Positions 10,633 to 21,172 are shown, counted from the stretch's first letter. The stretch is 64,000 nt of DNA from Sceloporus undulatus (GCF_019175285.1 NC_056530.1:3560892-3624891), one strand, 5' to 3'. The notes: generated by a model not told the origin, from the letters alone. A program made the numbers and translations.

Positions 10633-12077
10633 TTTTATCAAAATTCTCTGGGGAAGGAATTTGTTCCCCTGCATCATTTTCTTAGGGGCAGAGATCGTCA
10701 TTAGAAGTAGCAGTAGCACACCTTCTTTCTTCCTAAGGTTTTTTGTTATCATGGACACCATTTTATATCCTCCAAAATGCTCTAGAGCTAGCATCCTCCC
10801 AGGGCAGTATGTAAGTGTGAGTGTGTAGTAAATGGAGTGGAACAGGGCAGGATGGAGGAAGAGTTGCCATTAAAACTAAAATGATGCAGAGACTTTTGTG
10901 CCAAGACAGACAGGTAAGAAAAGAAAAATCTCTGAAATGTTTGGGGGGGGAGGTCTTCTGGGAAATGATGGCTCAGCTCAGTCAATAACATGACTGAAAC
11001 ATGTTATTGTTTTATAACAGTGTCAGCTGTGTTGATGATGGTGGTGGTGGGAGGCCTTGTAATTCTTCCACGGACCTGGTTTGTTTGTGATGCTGTTTCT
11101 TTTGTGTGTGGTGCTTCTTCTCCTCTCTTTCTTCTTCTTTCTCTCTGTGGAAGAACAAAGAGTGCTCTAGTTCAGGATGTCCTTGACCCTCTTTAGCTTG
11201 TGCATTGTCATGCTGTTATTCAGCTCAAGTCACAAGATGCACTTCGCTCCAGACCTGGCTGAACCTGATGTGTCAGAGCAACTGGTACCTACGCAGCCTG
11301 TGCAAGCCATAGAAGGGCTGATGTGCTTTGTGAAGCATTACAGGAGGGGGCCTGCACTGCAAATATAATCTCATTAATATCATGTGAGGTTGCAGCAAAG
11401 ATTTTCGGGGAGGGCTCTGCCTCTTGTGCCATTCCTTGTATCGCTAGGACTGTTTTACCAATGTGTGTCCGTGCATTCACACTTTTGTAGCAAAGAAAAG
11501 TGTGCTTCTGTCAATTGCAAGATCTTTGGTGAGGAACTCTGCCCTACCCCCGATTCAATTCCTCTCCATTTTAAGCTGTCAATATCATTTAATTGCACCT
11601 TGATAGTGTAAAAGCGCTGTTAGCGAATTTGCCACCACTCTACTTCTTCCAGAGTGTGTGAGATGTTTTCTGAATTGTTGATACTTATTAACCCAGTCAT
11701 GCTGACACATGCTCAGACAGCTGCATTTGCAAAAACCCAAAAAAGGGTGAGGGGATTAAAAGAGAAACTTGGAATTCAGTGATACAGAAGTCATTTGGAT
11801 TGTAGCCCAAGGGAGCAATAAAGCACCAGAGCTCCTCTGCACTCTCATATTTGGTCAGGGGTGTGTGTGGATACTTTAAGAAGTATTTTATTGTTCGAAG
11901 GAACAGGCAAAACTGTCAGTTCTGCTTTCTTCCATGTTTGAATTTTAGGAATGCTGATGAAAAGAAAAGGACTGGAAATGAATTTGTCACCCATTCCTTG
12001 GGGATGGCCAAATGTGTCAGCTTCATTTTCCACCTGCATCCACATTTTTTGCAAATTTTTGATAAGCTCTGATTTAA
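10633..12077. other. Intergenic DNA, nothing recognised
   Basis: Short ORFs of 60-80 codons with no family resemblance or codon bias, and no splice-flanked exon I could recognise. GT-rich and T-rich patches near 11030-11150. Confidence 0.5.
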
Positions 12078-12143
12078 AACGTAATGAACTAATAGTTTTT
12101 GTGGGTTTTTTGGGCTATGTGGCCATGTTCTAGAAGATTTTCT

Positions 12144-12186
12144 TCCTGACGTTTCGCCAGCATCTGTGGCTGGCATCTTCAGAGAA
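12144..12186 (-). ncRNA. Hammerhead-ribozyme-like motif in the Penelope terminal repeat
   Basis: Read on the minus strand: CTGAAGA core (12176-12182), a stem of GCCAGC with GCTGGC around a 7-nt loop, then GAAA and CGTC (12148-12155). Flanking TTCT (12183-12186) can pair with AGGA (12144-12147) as stem I. This fits the CUGANGA, stem II, GAAA, cleavage-UC order. Helix III is only A-U and C-G with no loop, so activity would need a dimer. Penelope-like elements are known to carry such minimal hammerheads; activity here is inference. Confidence 0.5.
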
Positions 12187-13098
12187 TGCTTGCCTGAAAA
12201 AGTGTGTGAGCCTGGGAATGTGTGAGCCTGGGAATGCAGGAGTGATTTGCATGTGTATTGTTCTGTGCTGATGGCAGGCCTCAGGCTGAGAGGCTAATGC
12301 AAAAGAGGATTAATATCTGCTAATTGGTAATCATTATCTGCTGGGAAAGCCCCTGACTCTGAGTGAAATCCTGGCCCATGCCAACTGTGAGATCTGGGAT
12401 CCTCAGACCAGTAATCCCCAAGGAAACTTATTCAAAAGAAATAAAGTTTATTGTAGAAATAAGGCAGAAGTAATCCATTGACATGTTTTTGCAGAATCTG
12501 AGGTTTACAGGGAAAAAGTATCACTTTTAACCTTTCCCCAGTCCCTCCTTTCTCCAGCCCAGTTCTATTCCCACACCACACACACCTTGTAATGGCAACC
12601 AACACTTTCTTAAGCCATCAACCTTGAACGCTGGATGGTTCACAGGGCCTTATCACTAACATTCCAAACTGCCCAGCTAAGCCTCTGCAGCAAGCTACCA
12701 TCTATTAAGCTTTCTACGCACTATCCAACCCCGTCCCACTATAATAACTTTAGACAGAATAGGAATATAAGCAGTTATATGAGTGAATACATATACATGA
12801 ATAATCATGATAACTGAACCCAAATGACTGGTACTGACCAGTCTACCATATCAGGATGCACAGGGAAGCCATTGAAATCCACAAACACCTGGACAATTTC
12901 AACCAGAAAGAAGAAACTCTTAAAGTGAACAAAATTTGGCTACCAGTCCTGAGGAATAGCAAAATAAGGACTCAGCAAATGCAAATGGGAAATCACCAAT
13001 TAGCAGACGCTAATCCTTCTTTGCATTAGCCTCCCAGCCTGAGGCTGCCGATCAGCAACAGAACAATACACATGCAAATCACTCCTGCATTCCCACAC

Positions 13099-13147
13099 AG
13101 TGTGGTGTGTGGTGTGTGTGTGTGTGTGTGTGTGGTGTGTGTGTTTG

Positions 13148-13189
<42 letters not shown>
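13099..13189. repeat. (GT)n/(CA)n microsatellite with strand switch
   Basis: GT-rich half (13099-13146) followed by a CA half (13151-13188), forming a near-palindromic dinucleotide array inside the Penelope copy. Confidence 0.9.
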
Positions 13190-13190
<1 letters not shown>

Positions 13191-13204
13191 TTTCCAGGCA
13201 AACA

Positions 13205-13247
13205 TTCTCTGAAGATGCCAGCCATAGATGCTGGCGAAACATCAGGA
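13205..13247 (+). ncRNA. Second hammerhead-like motif, decayed
   Basis: Same layout as 12144-12186 on the opposite strand: TTCT, CTGAAGA, the GCCAGC/GCTGGC stem, GAAAC, AGGA. CATC replaces CGTC, removing the C-G pair of helix III, so this copy is probably inactive. Confidence 0.4.
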
Positions 13248-13263
13248 AGAAAATCTTCTAGAA

Positions 13264-13592
13264 CATAATAATAATAATAATAATTTTTATTTTTACCCCG
13301 CCTTTCCATAGAGATGATCAAGGCGGCTTACAAAGAATTAAAACATTACAATACAAGATAAAAACAATTACAATATAAAAGTTAAAAACATTGCTACAAG
13401 AAGTGGGAACAGGAATCAGTATAAAACACATATAACAAGGGCAGGAAATGGAGAAAACGGTCGAATTTATAATGGTCCGTGGTCAGTAGGGAAACAGGGG
13501 CAGAGAAAAGAATGAAATAACTAAGGTGGGAATGCCAACCGAAATAAATGTGTTTTAAAGTTTTTCTTAAAAGAATCTAACGATGCAGCGGA
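13264..13592 (-). mobile_element. L2-like LINE 3' end
   Basis: On the minus strand it starts within the C-terminal codons (SFKKNFKTHLFRLAFPP, near 13535-13585), runs through the 3' UTR with the GCCGCCTTGATC block and ends in an (ATT)n tail (13265-13284 on +). Inserted into the Penelope repeat between AGAAC and ATGGCC. Confidence 0.75.
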
Positions 13593-13731
13593 GCGGAGCT
13601 CTATGGCCACATAGCCCGAAAAACCCACAAAAAACTGTGGATGCCAGCCATGAAAGCCTTCGACTTCACAACGTAATGAACTAAAACTAAATTCTCATCC
13701 AACCTTAAGTGTCAAAGAGGAGACCTGAGGC

Positions 13732-13858
13732 CACAGTAAGACTTGAGAAGGCAAAGGTAAACCTTCTCGGAAGAAATCTTGCCAAGAAAGCCCCATGATA
13801 TGTTCACCTTAGAGTCACATAAGTCACAAATGACTCAACAAGACACTACTACAACAAA
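13732..13858 (+). mobile_element. Sauria-type SINE, 3' part
   Basis: AGAAATCTTGCCAAGAAAGC and the tail ACAAATGACTCAACAAGACA are the body and Bov-B-like tail. The tRNA head is lost. Confidence 0.75.
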
Positions 13859-15983
13859 GTAAGTAAAATAAGAAGCTTTTTGAGAATGTCTCTTTTTCCT
13901 ATGGCTTGCAATTTCTGTCTGTCCTCAACAGGGTGGGAAACTTTGAGAGGTTATTTATACACAGCTTTGCTTTCAGTGTGATATGAACCCAATGTTAAAC
14001 TTATGACCGAGTCCAAATTTCCAAAGCATGCTGGATGGCTTGTGACCCATTTCCATCTCTTAGGGCCAAAGTACTTATTATACATGTCAGTGTAGTTCTA
14101 CTCTGATTTCCCCAACCCTTTTGGTTTAAAGTGTTAGACTGAGGCTTGGGAGATCCAGATGAGCTATGAAACTCATTGAATTACCTTGAGTCAGTCTCTT
14201 AGTTCAACCTGTCTCACATGGCTGTTATGAAAGAAGAGCAGGGACACCCATTCACCTTGAGCTCATCAGCAGAAAGGGGAGATATAAATGTAACTAATGC
14301 ATAATAAATAAATAAATATTTTAAAATGTCATAAGACTCTGCTGCATTTGCTGCAAAAGAGTAATATGGCCACACAGAAGCAAACTGAGCAGCTTGGTTG
14401 CAAGGCACGATTCAGATAACCAACTTTGCATTCTAACTGATGTAACAGGAAATTTCAAATAACATCATATGCTCTTGTTCATTTTTAAAATTAATTTTAA
14501 AAATTGCATCCAGAGTTCATTATACAGAAACTCAGAAATCAATGGGACTTGAGTTCATTCTTACCAGTTCATTATCGCTTGATGTCAAGGGCTCTGCTCT
14601 AAGTATTACTGTGTTTGGGACTAACCCTATGACTTTATCCTGAACTCCTTCTGAGCAGTCCTTTATTTGTCACTCTCTGAATGAAGCAGTCCAATGTTAA
14701 ACAAAAAAGCAAGATGCCTAAAGGGAACAGTAGACAAAAATGGGAAAGAAATAGCATCGGGTGGCACAAGATCAAGATATTAGAAAGTTGTTGGAGTGTC
14801 ATGGGTCTATCTCATTTTGAGAACTGTTAGCATGTGACGTCACAATGAAGTAAACCAAACATTTTCCATACATTTGTATGCTCATTCACTGTGCCTAACC
14901 CATGTGAGCCATGTGGGAATGTGGCAGTCTTTATGTCATATTAAGTAGAAGCAGCAAAGCAAGCATGAACTCACAAGGCCAATATAGAGAAAATTCCCAA
15001 CAAAAGTGGTCCATATTTGTGTGCATGACACTAGCCATCAGAAAGGTGTCATACAGACAGGCCCTCATGCCCAGTTTGGCAGAATGTTACTGGTAATAAG
15101 CTATATAATCTAGTAATAAGTGTGCAATGAAGTTTCATTCCAAAAGTTACATGGAGAGTGGATGCCACTTTTATCCGTGGAACAAGTATAATTTTCTTTG
15201 TTTAAAAATTACGTTTTAGGGCACTTATTGATGCTGGGTGTATTTTGACAGGGATATTTCAGGTTTTATGCCATCATCTTATAAAACCTAAGCTTAAAAG
15301 GGGGGGAGAGCAATGAGTAATGCAACAAGTCACTTTTAAAGCATTGAAACCAGCAATTACTACAAACCATCTTTCAGGGACTGTAATGGGAACAATGTAC
15401 TTTTAAAAAGTAACATTCAAAGTGCTTTGTGCTCTCCACTGGATCACACTGTCCCCCTTTTTCTAAAGCTTTTGTGATTTCTGGCTGTGCAAGATTCCAG
15501 ATCTTTATTTTTCCATGTCACTCAAGCTGGAACTGAGAATTTCAGGGAAGAGTTTGCCCTCAGTTGCATGTACTCAGTATGCTTTCACATTCCCCCACAA
15601 TTCAGGGAGAAAGAACAACATAACAAAGACTCCTCCCAACTCTTTCTCTTTCTCTTGCTCTCTGAGACCATTTGACTGGACATCCAAAAGAGACCAAAAA
15701 TCTGTAGAAGTTATTAATGTTGAATTATGATTGCATTCAGGATTGGGGATCTGGGGGAATGAGTACAGGGCAGAAGAAATGGATCTTACTCTGGAATCTG
15801 CCATAGAAAGCTGCTTTTTCAAACTGATGATGATAAGATGAACATAGGAACTGAGAATGCAGTTTGCCCCAGCGCAGGATCAAGATGGGCTTGTTCAGTA
15901 CCACAGACAGCTCCTTTCTCTTCAGCCCAAGTTATGCTGCAGTTTATAACCTTCAATATTGATCACCAAGAATCAGAGGACCC
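13859..15983. other. Intergenic DNA, nothing recognised
   Basis: AT-rich single-copy-looking sequence with only short ORFs. No exon or clear repeat recognised. Confidence 0.5.
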
Positions 15984-15991
15984 TTGTAGTT

Positions 15992-16128
15992 CAGTGATGT
16001 CCAAACTCTGGCCCTCAGGTGTTTTGGACTTCAGTGCTCAGAAGCCTCAGCCATCATGGCCAATGGTTTGGGATTCTGGGAGATGAAGTCCAAAACAGCT
16101 GGAGGGAGCCAGAGTTTGGACATCACTG
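15992..16128. mobile_element. hAT MITE with exact 8-bp target duplication
   Basis: 137-bp palindrome: CAGTGATGTCCAAACTC at the left, the complement GAGTTTGGACATCACTG at the right. TTGTAGTT is duplicated on both sides (15984-15991, 16129-16136). The 8-bp duplication and CAGTG ends fit hAT. Confidence 0.88.
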
Positions 16129-16394
16129 TTGTAGTTGAATAATATCAACAGGGGAAGATTTTAGGGCAGATATCTACAGACCATGAGAAGGAACAGGAGG
16201 TTCCCTAGGGTTTGGTTACCACATTTTGAAGAAACAATACACATTAGCACTAATAGAGCACACACTTGTTGCCGGAATAAAATTCAGAGTCTGAAATCAC
16301 TTAGGTTGGCTGTTGTTATTGTTGGCTTTGCAAACATACTACAGCCAGATCAAGTGTACAATCCTTGTTTTCTTTCAAGGTGAAAAAAATTATA

Positions 16395-17672
16395 CAGTGG
16401 GCCCTTGGTATATGCGGGGGATCCGTTTCGGACCCCCCCCCCCGCGTATACCAAAATCCAAGTATGCTCAAGTCCCATTTGTTCCCAATGGCGGCTCGCG
16501 TGCATGCGCGCCGCCATTGGGAACAAAAGTCCCTGGCCTCCCTTCCCCCCTTCCCTCCTCCCTGCCTCCCTCTTACTTTCCTTTCAGGCCTGGGAGGCCT
16601 CCGGTGTCACTGCATGGCCTCACCGCTACCTTGGCAAAAGCCGGGGGGTGGCGGCGGCGGCGGAGGCCGAGCCTCAGCCTCCTCGCCACCGCTGTGGAAA
16701 GGCCCGATGGCAGTGCTGGAAGCCTCTTGGCCCCCAACAGCACCACCACCGGGCCTTTCCTGCGGTAGCAGCAATGAGGCAGAGCCGCTGTGGAGACCTT
16801 CAAGGCCTCCAGAGCCGGCATCCGGCCTCGATGCCTCTGCTGCTGCGGAAGGGCTGGATACCTGTGTTGGAGGCCAAGAGGCCCCCAGCTCTGACACCCG
16901 GCCCTTCTGTGGCGGCAGCCAGGAGGCCAGGTGATGGTGCGGGAGGCCTTGAAGGCCTCTGGCGCTGCTGCGTTCCATGCCTCCTCTTCGAAAGGAAAGG
17001 TGCGGAGGCGGTGAAGAGGGGACATGGAGCACATCAGCGCCAGAGGCCTCAGCCTCCCCGCACGATCACCTGGCCTCCTTGCCGCCGCTGTGGAAGGGAC
17101 GGGTGGTGGGCTGGAGGCCTCTTGGCCTCCAACTCCACCCCCCGGCCCTTCTGCGATGGCGAGGAGGCAGAGCAGCAGTTCCAGAGGCCTTCAAGGCCTC
17201 CAGCACTGCCTCCTGGCCTCCTCGTGCCCTCGGCCGCCTCGCCACCACCTCCGCGAAAAGGCCAGGTGGGTTGGAGGCCAAGAAGCCTCCAGCCCACCAC
17301 CTGGCCCTTCCACGGTGGCAGTGGTGGCGGCGTGGAAGCTGTGGCTGCGCAGAGGCTGTGCTGGAGGGCAAGCTTCGGCCCCCTCTCCGCCACTGTCACT
17401 GCCACCATGGAAGGTCTAGGTGCCGGGCTGGAGGCCTCTTGGCCTCCAACTCTACCCCCCCCCCCCCGGCCTTTCCCAAGGCGGTGGTGACGGCGACCGA
17501 CAAGGTAAGTAGGCAAGGAAAGAGGAAGGGAGGGAGGGAAAGAGGAGGGGTGGAGAAGGAAGTTGTCCCGAATGGTGGCGCGCGTGCATGTGCACCACCA
17601 TTCGGGACAACTTCCAGGTTTGCCATCCACGGATGCTCAAATCCGCGGATGGCAAATAAGAAGGGCCGACTG
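16395..17672. mobile_element. Tigger/pogo-like MITE with a GC-rich modular core
   Basis: Starts CAGTGGGCCCTTGG and ends with the complement of CAGTCGGCCCTTCT, flanked by TA on both sides, as in Tc1/mariner-pogo elements. Inverted similarity extends about 200 bp inward and includes a subterminal hairpin at each end (16485-16521 around a CCAATGGCGG stem, 17567-17605 around CCCGAATGGTGG). The core is very GC-rich and built of alternating inverted modules such as CTGGAGGCCTCTTGGCCTCC (17111, 17428) and its relatives near 16716, 16866 and 17270. No transposase. The long ORFs (for example 16405-17490, 361 codons, on both strands) come from base composition. Confidence 0.82.
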
Positions 17673-18311
17673 TATTATGCATATGGAAGCATATATGTTC
17701 CTGAAATACATTAAAGAGTGCTCCTTCCATACCCTGTTTGCTTATTCTGGCAGAATCTAATTGCACATGTATGGCTTGCAGCGGACTATTATATAACTAG
17801 CACTGTTTGATATTCCACTGGCAGAAGCACTAGCTGGTGGGGGGAAATTTGGGAGATATATGCATTTCATTTGCTTTAGTAGGATAAGTCACTGGCTTTA
17901 AAAAGACAGAGACATATGATGCATCACAGACTAAATTAAGACGTTCTATTTTGGAAGATCTCCCTATCTCCACTCCCAGCAAAACTTCTGGTAATGAGTT
18001 ATTTTAATCAATTGTCCACCCTGTTCTCTTGCAGGCACTGGGATTCCTTACCGAATGGGGGAGAGTCTGGAAGAGTGTGCTGCCTTTACTCTATCTGCAT
18101 CTCTTACAATAAGTTGGAGTTATATATATATTTGGATTGCAGCCATCAGGATACCACTAGGCACATTGGCTGGAGGATTCTGGAAGCTGTAGTCAAAAAT
18201 AAATCAGCATTTCTGCATTATAAAGGCAACTGTCTGGAGCAGGTAGCCTTTTCTACCTCTGTAAGCTCCCTGTACTATTTTGAATCCTAATAACTATTCT
18301 AGATCTCCATC
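17673..18311. other. Intergenic DNA, nothing recognised
   Basis: No gene or clear repeat seen between the GC-rich MITE and the CR1 fragment. Confidence 0.5.
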
Positions 18312-18550
18312 ACAGAATCATAGATTCATAGAGTTGGAAGAGACCTCAAGGGCCATCCAGTCCAACCTGCCATAAAGGAAGACAAAATCCAAAGCATCCC
18401 CCAACAGATGGCCATCCAACCTCTGTTTAAAAACCACCAAAGAAGGAGATTTTGCCACTTTCCAAGGCACCATGTTCCACTATCGAACAGCTCTTACCAT
18501 CAGGATGTTCTTCCTAATGTTTAGGTGGACTCTCTTTCCCTGTGGTTTGA
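18312..18550 (-). mobile_element. CR1 LINE, 3' fragment
   Basis: Reverse complement of the CR1 3' end: octamer tail, then GAGTTGGAAGAGACCTCAAG, CCAACAGATGGCCATCCAA and the ORF2 C-terminal codons. More diverged than the 6172 copy. Confidence 0.85.
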
Positions 18551-19317
18551 AATAATAATAGAGACTGATCTGCATCAACAGATCTTTATGCCTTGGAAGC
18601 TGACTGTCTGTGAGGACAGGGCTTGCTACTGAGTGCTGTATTTTTGTTTTGGTTGTGTTTTAAAATGGGCTTTTAATTTAATTCCTAAGTGTACAAATAT
18701 CAGAGTGCAACACCAATGCAACTTTCACTAAGCCTTACCCAACACTAGCACTGGAAGAGGTTGATCTACAGGGCCTCTTGCGCAAGCTGGGAGTGAAGGC
18801 AAGAAGGGAAGAAATCCCCCCCCCCCCACACACACACACTGTTATGGTTAGCTTTATAGTTCTATTTACTTTATTTTCTTGTTGCATTTATATACTTCCT
18901 TTCTACCTAGAATCTCAGTTGTTTTAAACTCACACCATCCTGAGAAGTAGGCAAGATCAACAGAAATGAACTAAATTAAGATTGCAAGTGATCTTCATGA
19001 TTGAGTGGAGATTTGAACCTGTCCTCATACTTAAGCTAGTGTTCTACGCTACCTTTTCTTTTCCCCACTGACAATTTTAAGATGCTTAAACTCCTTGCAA
19101 CTAGGAGAAAAATACCTCCCACTGGAGGATCATCTCCCTCCCTCCAGGGATGCCATGCCCCTCTTCAAGTGTCTTTATGCTCCCACACATGTTTATGAAA
19201 ACCCAAAAGGATCCTGTCCTGCTGTGCAGAGAAATACTGACTTCATTCATAATCCAAACAAACAGAACTAGGAGCTTCACCTGTCAGGGGCCTCTTCATC
19301 ATTTCATTAGTTATTGT
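18551..19317. other. Intergenic DNA, nothing recognised
   Basis: Contains a short C-run/CA microsatellite near 18819-18839; no gene seen. Confidence 0.5.
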
Positions 19318-19420
19318 TGTTGCTGCTGCTGTTATGTGCCTTCAAGTCATTTCCGACATATGGCAACCCGAAAATGAACCCAATATGGGGTTTTCTTGGC
19401 AGGTTTCTTCAGCGTGAAAG
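19318..19420 (-). mobile_element. Sauria-type SINE, 3' half
   Basis: GTGCCTTCAAGTCATTTCCG and GGGTTTTCTTGGCAGGTTTC, the Bov-B-like tail and body. The head is missing. Confidence 0.8.
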
Positions 19421-20232
19421 ACTCCAAAATGTTGTTTCAGCCCACTGTGCCACCCTTAGCAACACAGATGATATCCAGCAAGTAATGGGGGGGAGAGTGT
19501 GACTCTGTAGCAAATTATCTGGAGACAAACAGGCAGCAATTGCAAACAGCACATCAGCCAGAGTCTTGTACCTAAATAGTCTAGCCTTACGCATGTCGAC
19601 ACAGAAATAAGCCCTACTGAGTTCCATAAAGGTTATCCCCAAGTGAATGAACTGCAACCAAAATTAACCACAGGATATTGGTACTGCTCTTGTTTTTACA
19701 AAGAGCTCCAAATGAATGAACAGTGTGGGAATAAAAGGATCTGGTTCAGATTCCGTGAGCATTGACAGCAAAGATAGTTACAAGGCTGGTGGTGCAAAGA
19801 CTAGTTCAGAAAGTCAACTGGATTGTTCTTTTTCACTCAGCAGCAGTAGTTTGCCTTTTTTAAAAAGCATAAACAACAATATGCAATGAAAAAAACAATG
19901 GAATCACTTAAAAACTGACACATGCTGACACAATAAAGCTGCAGTGTTTTGATTTGTTTTGAAATAAAGCTTGCAGGAGTATTTCAGCACCCAGGCTAAA
20001 AAGGAAGATAACAGAGCTGAAATGTCTTGGGACGTCCTTGAAGGGCAAAAGCTGAGCAAGGTAAGACTCTGGCATTTTTGATTTTGTGAGCCTGACAGAA
20101 AAATAAAGAGAACACAGTGGCCCTGGCAGGCCATTAGCTTGACTCCAAAGAGCCTGGGCCTTTGGTGTCTGGCTTGATTCTCCTTGGAATTGGGACACTA
20201 CTCTTCCAGAAAGAATCCTGCTCACAATTCAG
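19421..20232. other. Intergenic DNA, nothing recognised
   Basis: No gene or clear repeat seen. Confidence 0.5.
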
Positions 20233-20350
20233 AAACTCCTAAAGACCTTAAAGGCACCAAATCACCTCTGATCTTGGAAGATAAGCAAAGTCCGACCTAG
20301 TTAGTACTTGGATGGGAGGCCAACAAACACCAGCTGCTGTAGGCTATATT
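20233..20350 (+). mobile_element. 5S rRNA-derived SINE fragment
   Basis: Matches remembered 5S rRNA in order: CTCTGATCTTGGAAGATAAG, then GTTAGTACTTGGATGGGAGG, then GCTGCTGTAGGCT. Too diverged and too short to be a working 5S gene. 5S-derived SINEs are known in squamates. Confidence 0.78.
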
Positions 20351-20414
20351 TAGGGTGGGTAGCTCTCCATCCTTCCTCTCCTGGTCCATCCTCTTCCTCC
20401 CTGTATTCTCCTTC

Positions 20415-20640
20415 AGCAGAGGACTTTTGGAAGGACACTGTGGGAGGAAAGAAGAGGAAGAGGAGGAAGAGGGAGAGAAGGAGGATGAGGGGAAGGGGAG
20501 GAAGAGAAGGAGGAGAAAGAGGAAGGGAGGAAGAAGAGGAGGTGGGGAGGGCAGGGGGAGGGAGGAGGAAGAGGAGGAGGAAGCAGAGGACTTTTGGAAG
20601 GACATTGTGGGTGGAAAGAGGAGGAGGAGGAAGGCCCCTT
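20415..20640 (+). repeat. Purine-rich tract with 167-bp direct duplication
   Basis: AGCAGAGGACTTTTGGAAGG occurs at 20415 and 20582, each followed by a long G/A-only stretch of GGA and GAA units. Nearly pure purine on + over about 150 bases; could form triplex DNA. It lies 200-400 bp upstream of the GPR3 CpG-rich promoter. Confidence 0.85.
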
Positions 20641-20675
20641 CTGGTTGCACATCAAAAGCCTCCAGCAGTGCTGGC

Positions 20676-20676
<1 letters not shown>

Positions 20677-20722
<46 letters not shown>

Positions 20723-20732
20723 NNNNNNNNNN

Positions 20733-20779
<47 letters not shown>

Positions 20780-20792
20780 ATCCATCCATCCA
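20677..20792. repeat. (TATC)n microsatellite containing an assembly gap
   Basis: Tetranucleotide array broken by ten Ns (20723-20732) and trailing into ATCC repeats. The true length is unknown. Confidence 0.95.
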
Positions 20793-20849
20793 TCCATTCC
20801 TTCCCTTCCTCCTTTTTTTATGAATGGAATTCTCCAGTCCCAGCCTGAT

Positions 20850-21020
20850 TACTCTGCCGCAGACGGAGCTCGCGCGCTCCTCCGGGGCTCGGCCTCTGAT
20901 TGGCTCCGGCGCGCCCTTGACGTCACCGCGGAGTAAGAGCAGGAGCGGGGAGGGGTGAGTCACCCTCCGAAAGGGCTCTCGCGCGGCGCCTATATCTCTC
21001 TGGCTCCCGCCGCAGAGGCC
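20850..21020 (+). promoter_or_regulatory. GPR3: GPR3 CpG-rich core promoter with CRE
   Basis: CpG-rich block with an inverted CCAAT box (ATTGG, 20899-20903), a full palindromic cAMP-response element TGACGTCA (20918-20925), an AP-1-like TGAGTCA (20956-20962) and a TATA-like CTATATC (20990-20996). Spacing puts initiation near 21020, before the exon that ends in a strong splice donor at 21172. The factor sites are seen; their use is inference. A CRE is notable because GPR3 raises cAMP. Confidence 0.7.
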
Positions 21021-21172
21021 AGGGTCCTGCCTGTCTTGCTTTGCCTTCGCCGGCCTCTGCTGCAGTCCCAGAGGCGGTCTCTTTCGCCTCCAATCGGGGA
21101 GCCTCAGCATCATCCCAAAATACAGCACCACCATCACCAGCCCCTTGATGTCCAGCGGCAGCAGCCCGCAGG
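21020..21172 (+). other. GPR3: GPR3 non-coding exon 1 (approximate start)
   Basis: The GC-rich block ends at CCGCAGG followed by GTGAGT (donor 21173-21178). The matching acceptor is TTTCATTGCAG ending at 23184, just before the GPR3 start codon. Human GPR3 has the same two-exon plan. The 5' end is a guess from the TATA-like element. Confidence 0.65.

Larger units (their letters stand above)
12078..13684. mobile_element. Penelope-like element, rearranged copy
   Basis: A perfect 15-bp direct repeat, AACGTAATGAACTAA, flanks the unit (12078-12092 and 13670-13684). Inside, 12100-12345 and 12990-13265 are inverted copies of a terminal region (GTGATTTGCATGTGTATTGT near 12244 is mirrored near 13067). 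On the + strand 12855-12970 encodes REAIEIHKHLDNFN and KVNKIWLPVL, which resemble the C-terminus of Penelope GIY-YIG proteins. A CA/GT microsatellite and an L2 3' end (13264-13592) lie within. Broken and non-autonomous. Confidence 0.72.

Noticed and set aside
16405-17490. 361-codon ORF on +, with long ORFs on both strands nearby
   Set aside because: It lies wholly within a GC-rich MITE where stops are rare in all frames. Composition is Pro/Arg/Ala/Gly-rich with no domain, and the minus strand is equally open.
1-20300. CD164L2 or FCN3, expected left of GPR3 by human synteny
   Set aside because: I searched the ORFs in this part for their domains (fibrinogen-like, mucin-like membrane protein) and recognised none; they probably lie beyond the left edge.
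20233-20350. Functional 5S rRNA gene
   Set aside because: Only part of the 5S sequence is present, with many changes in the internal control region; better explained as a 5S-derived SINE.
20308-20936. Gly/Arg/Glu-rich ORFs near the GPR3 promoter
   Set aside because: They run through a purine tract, a TATC array and an assembly gap; low complexity only.
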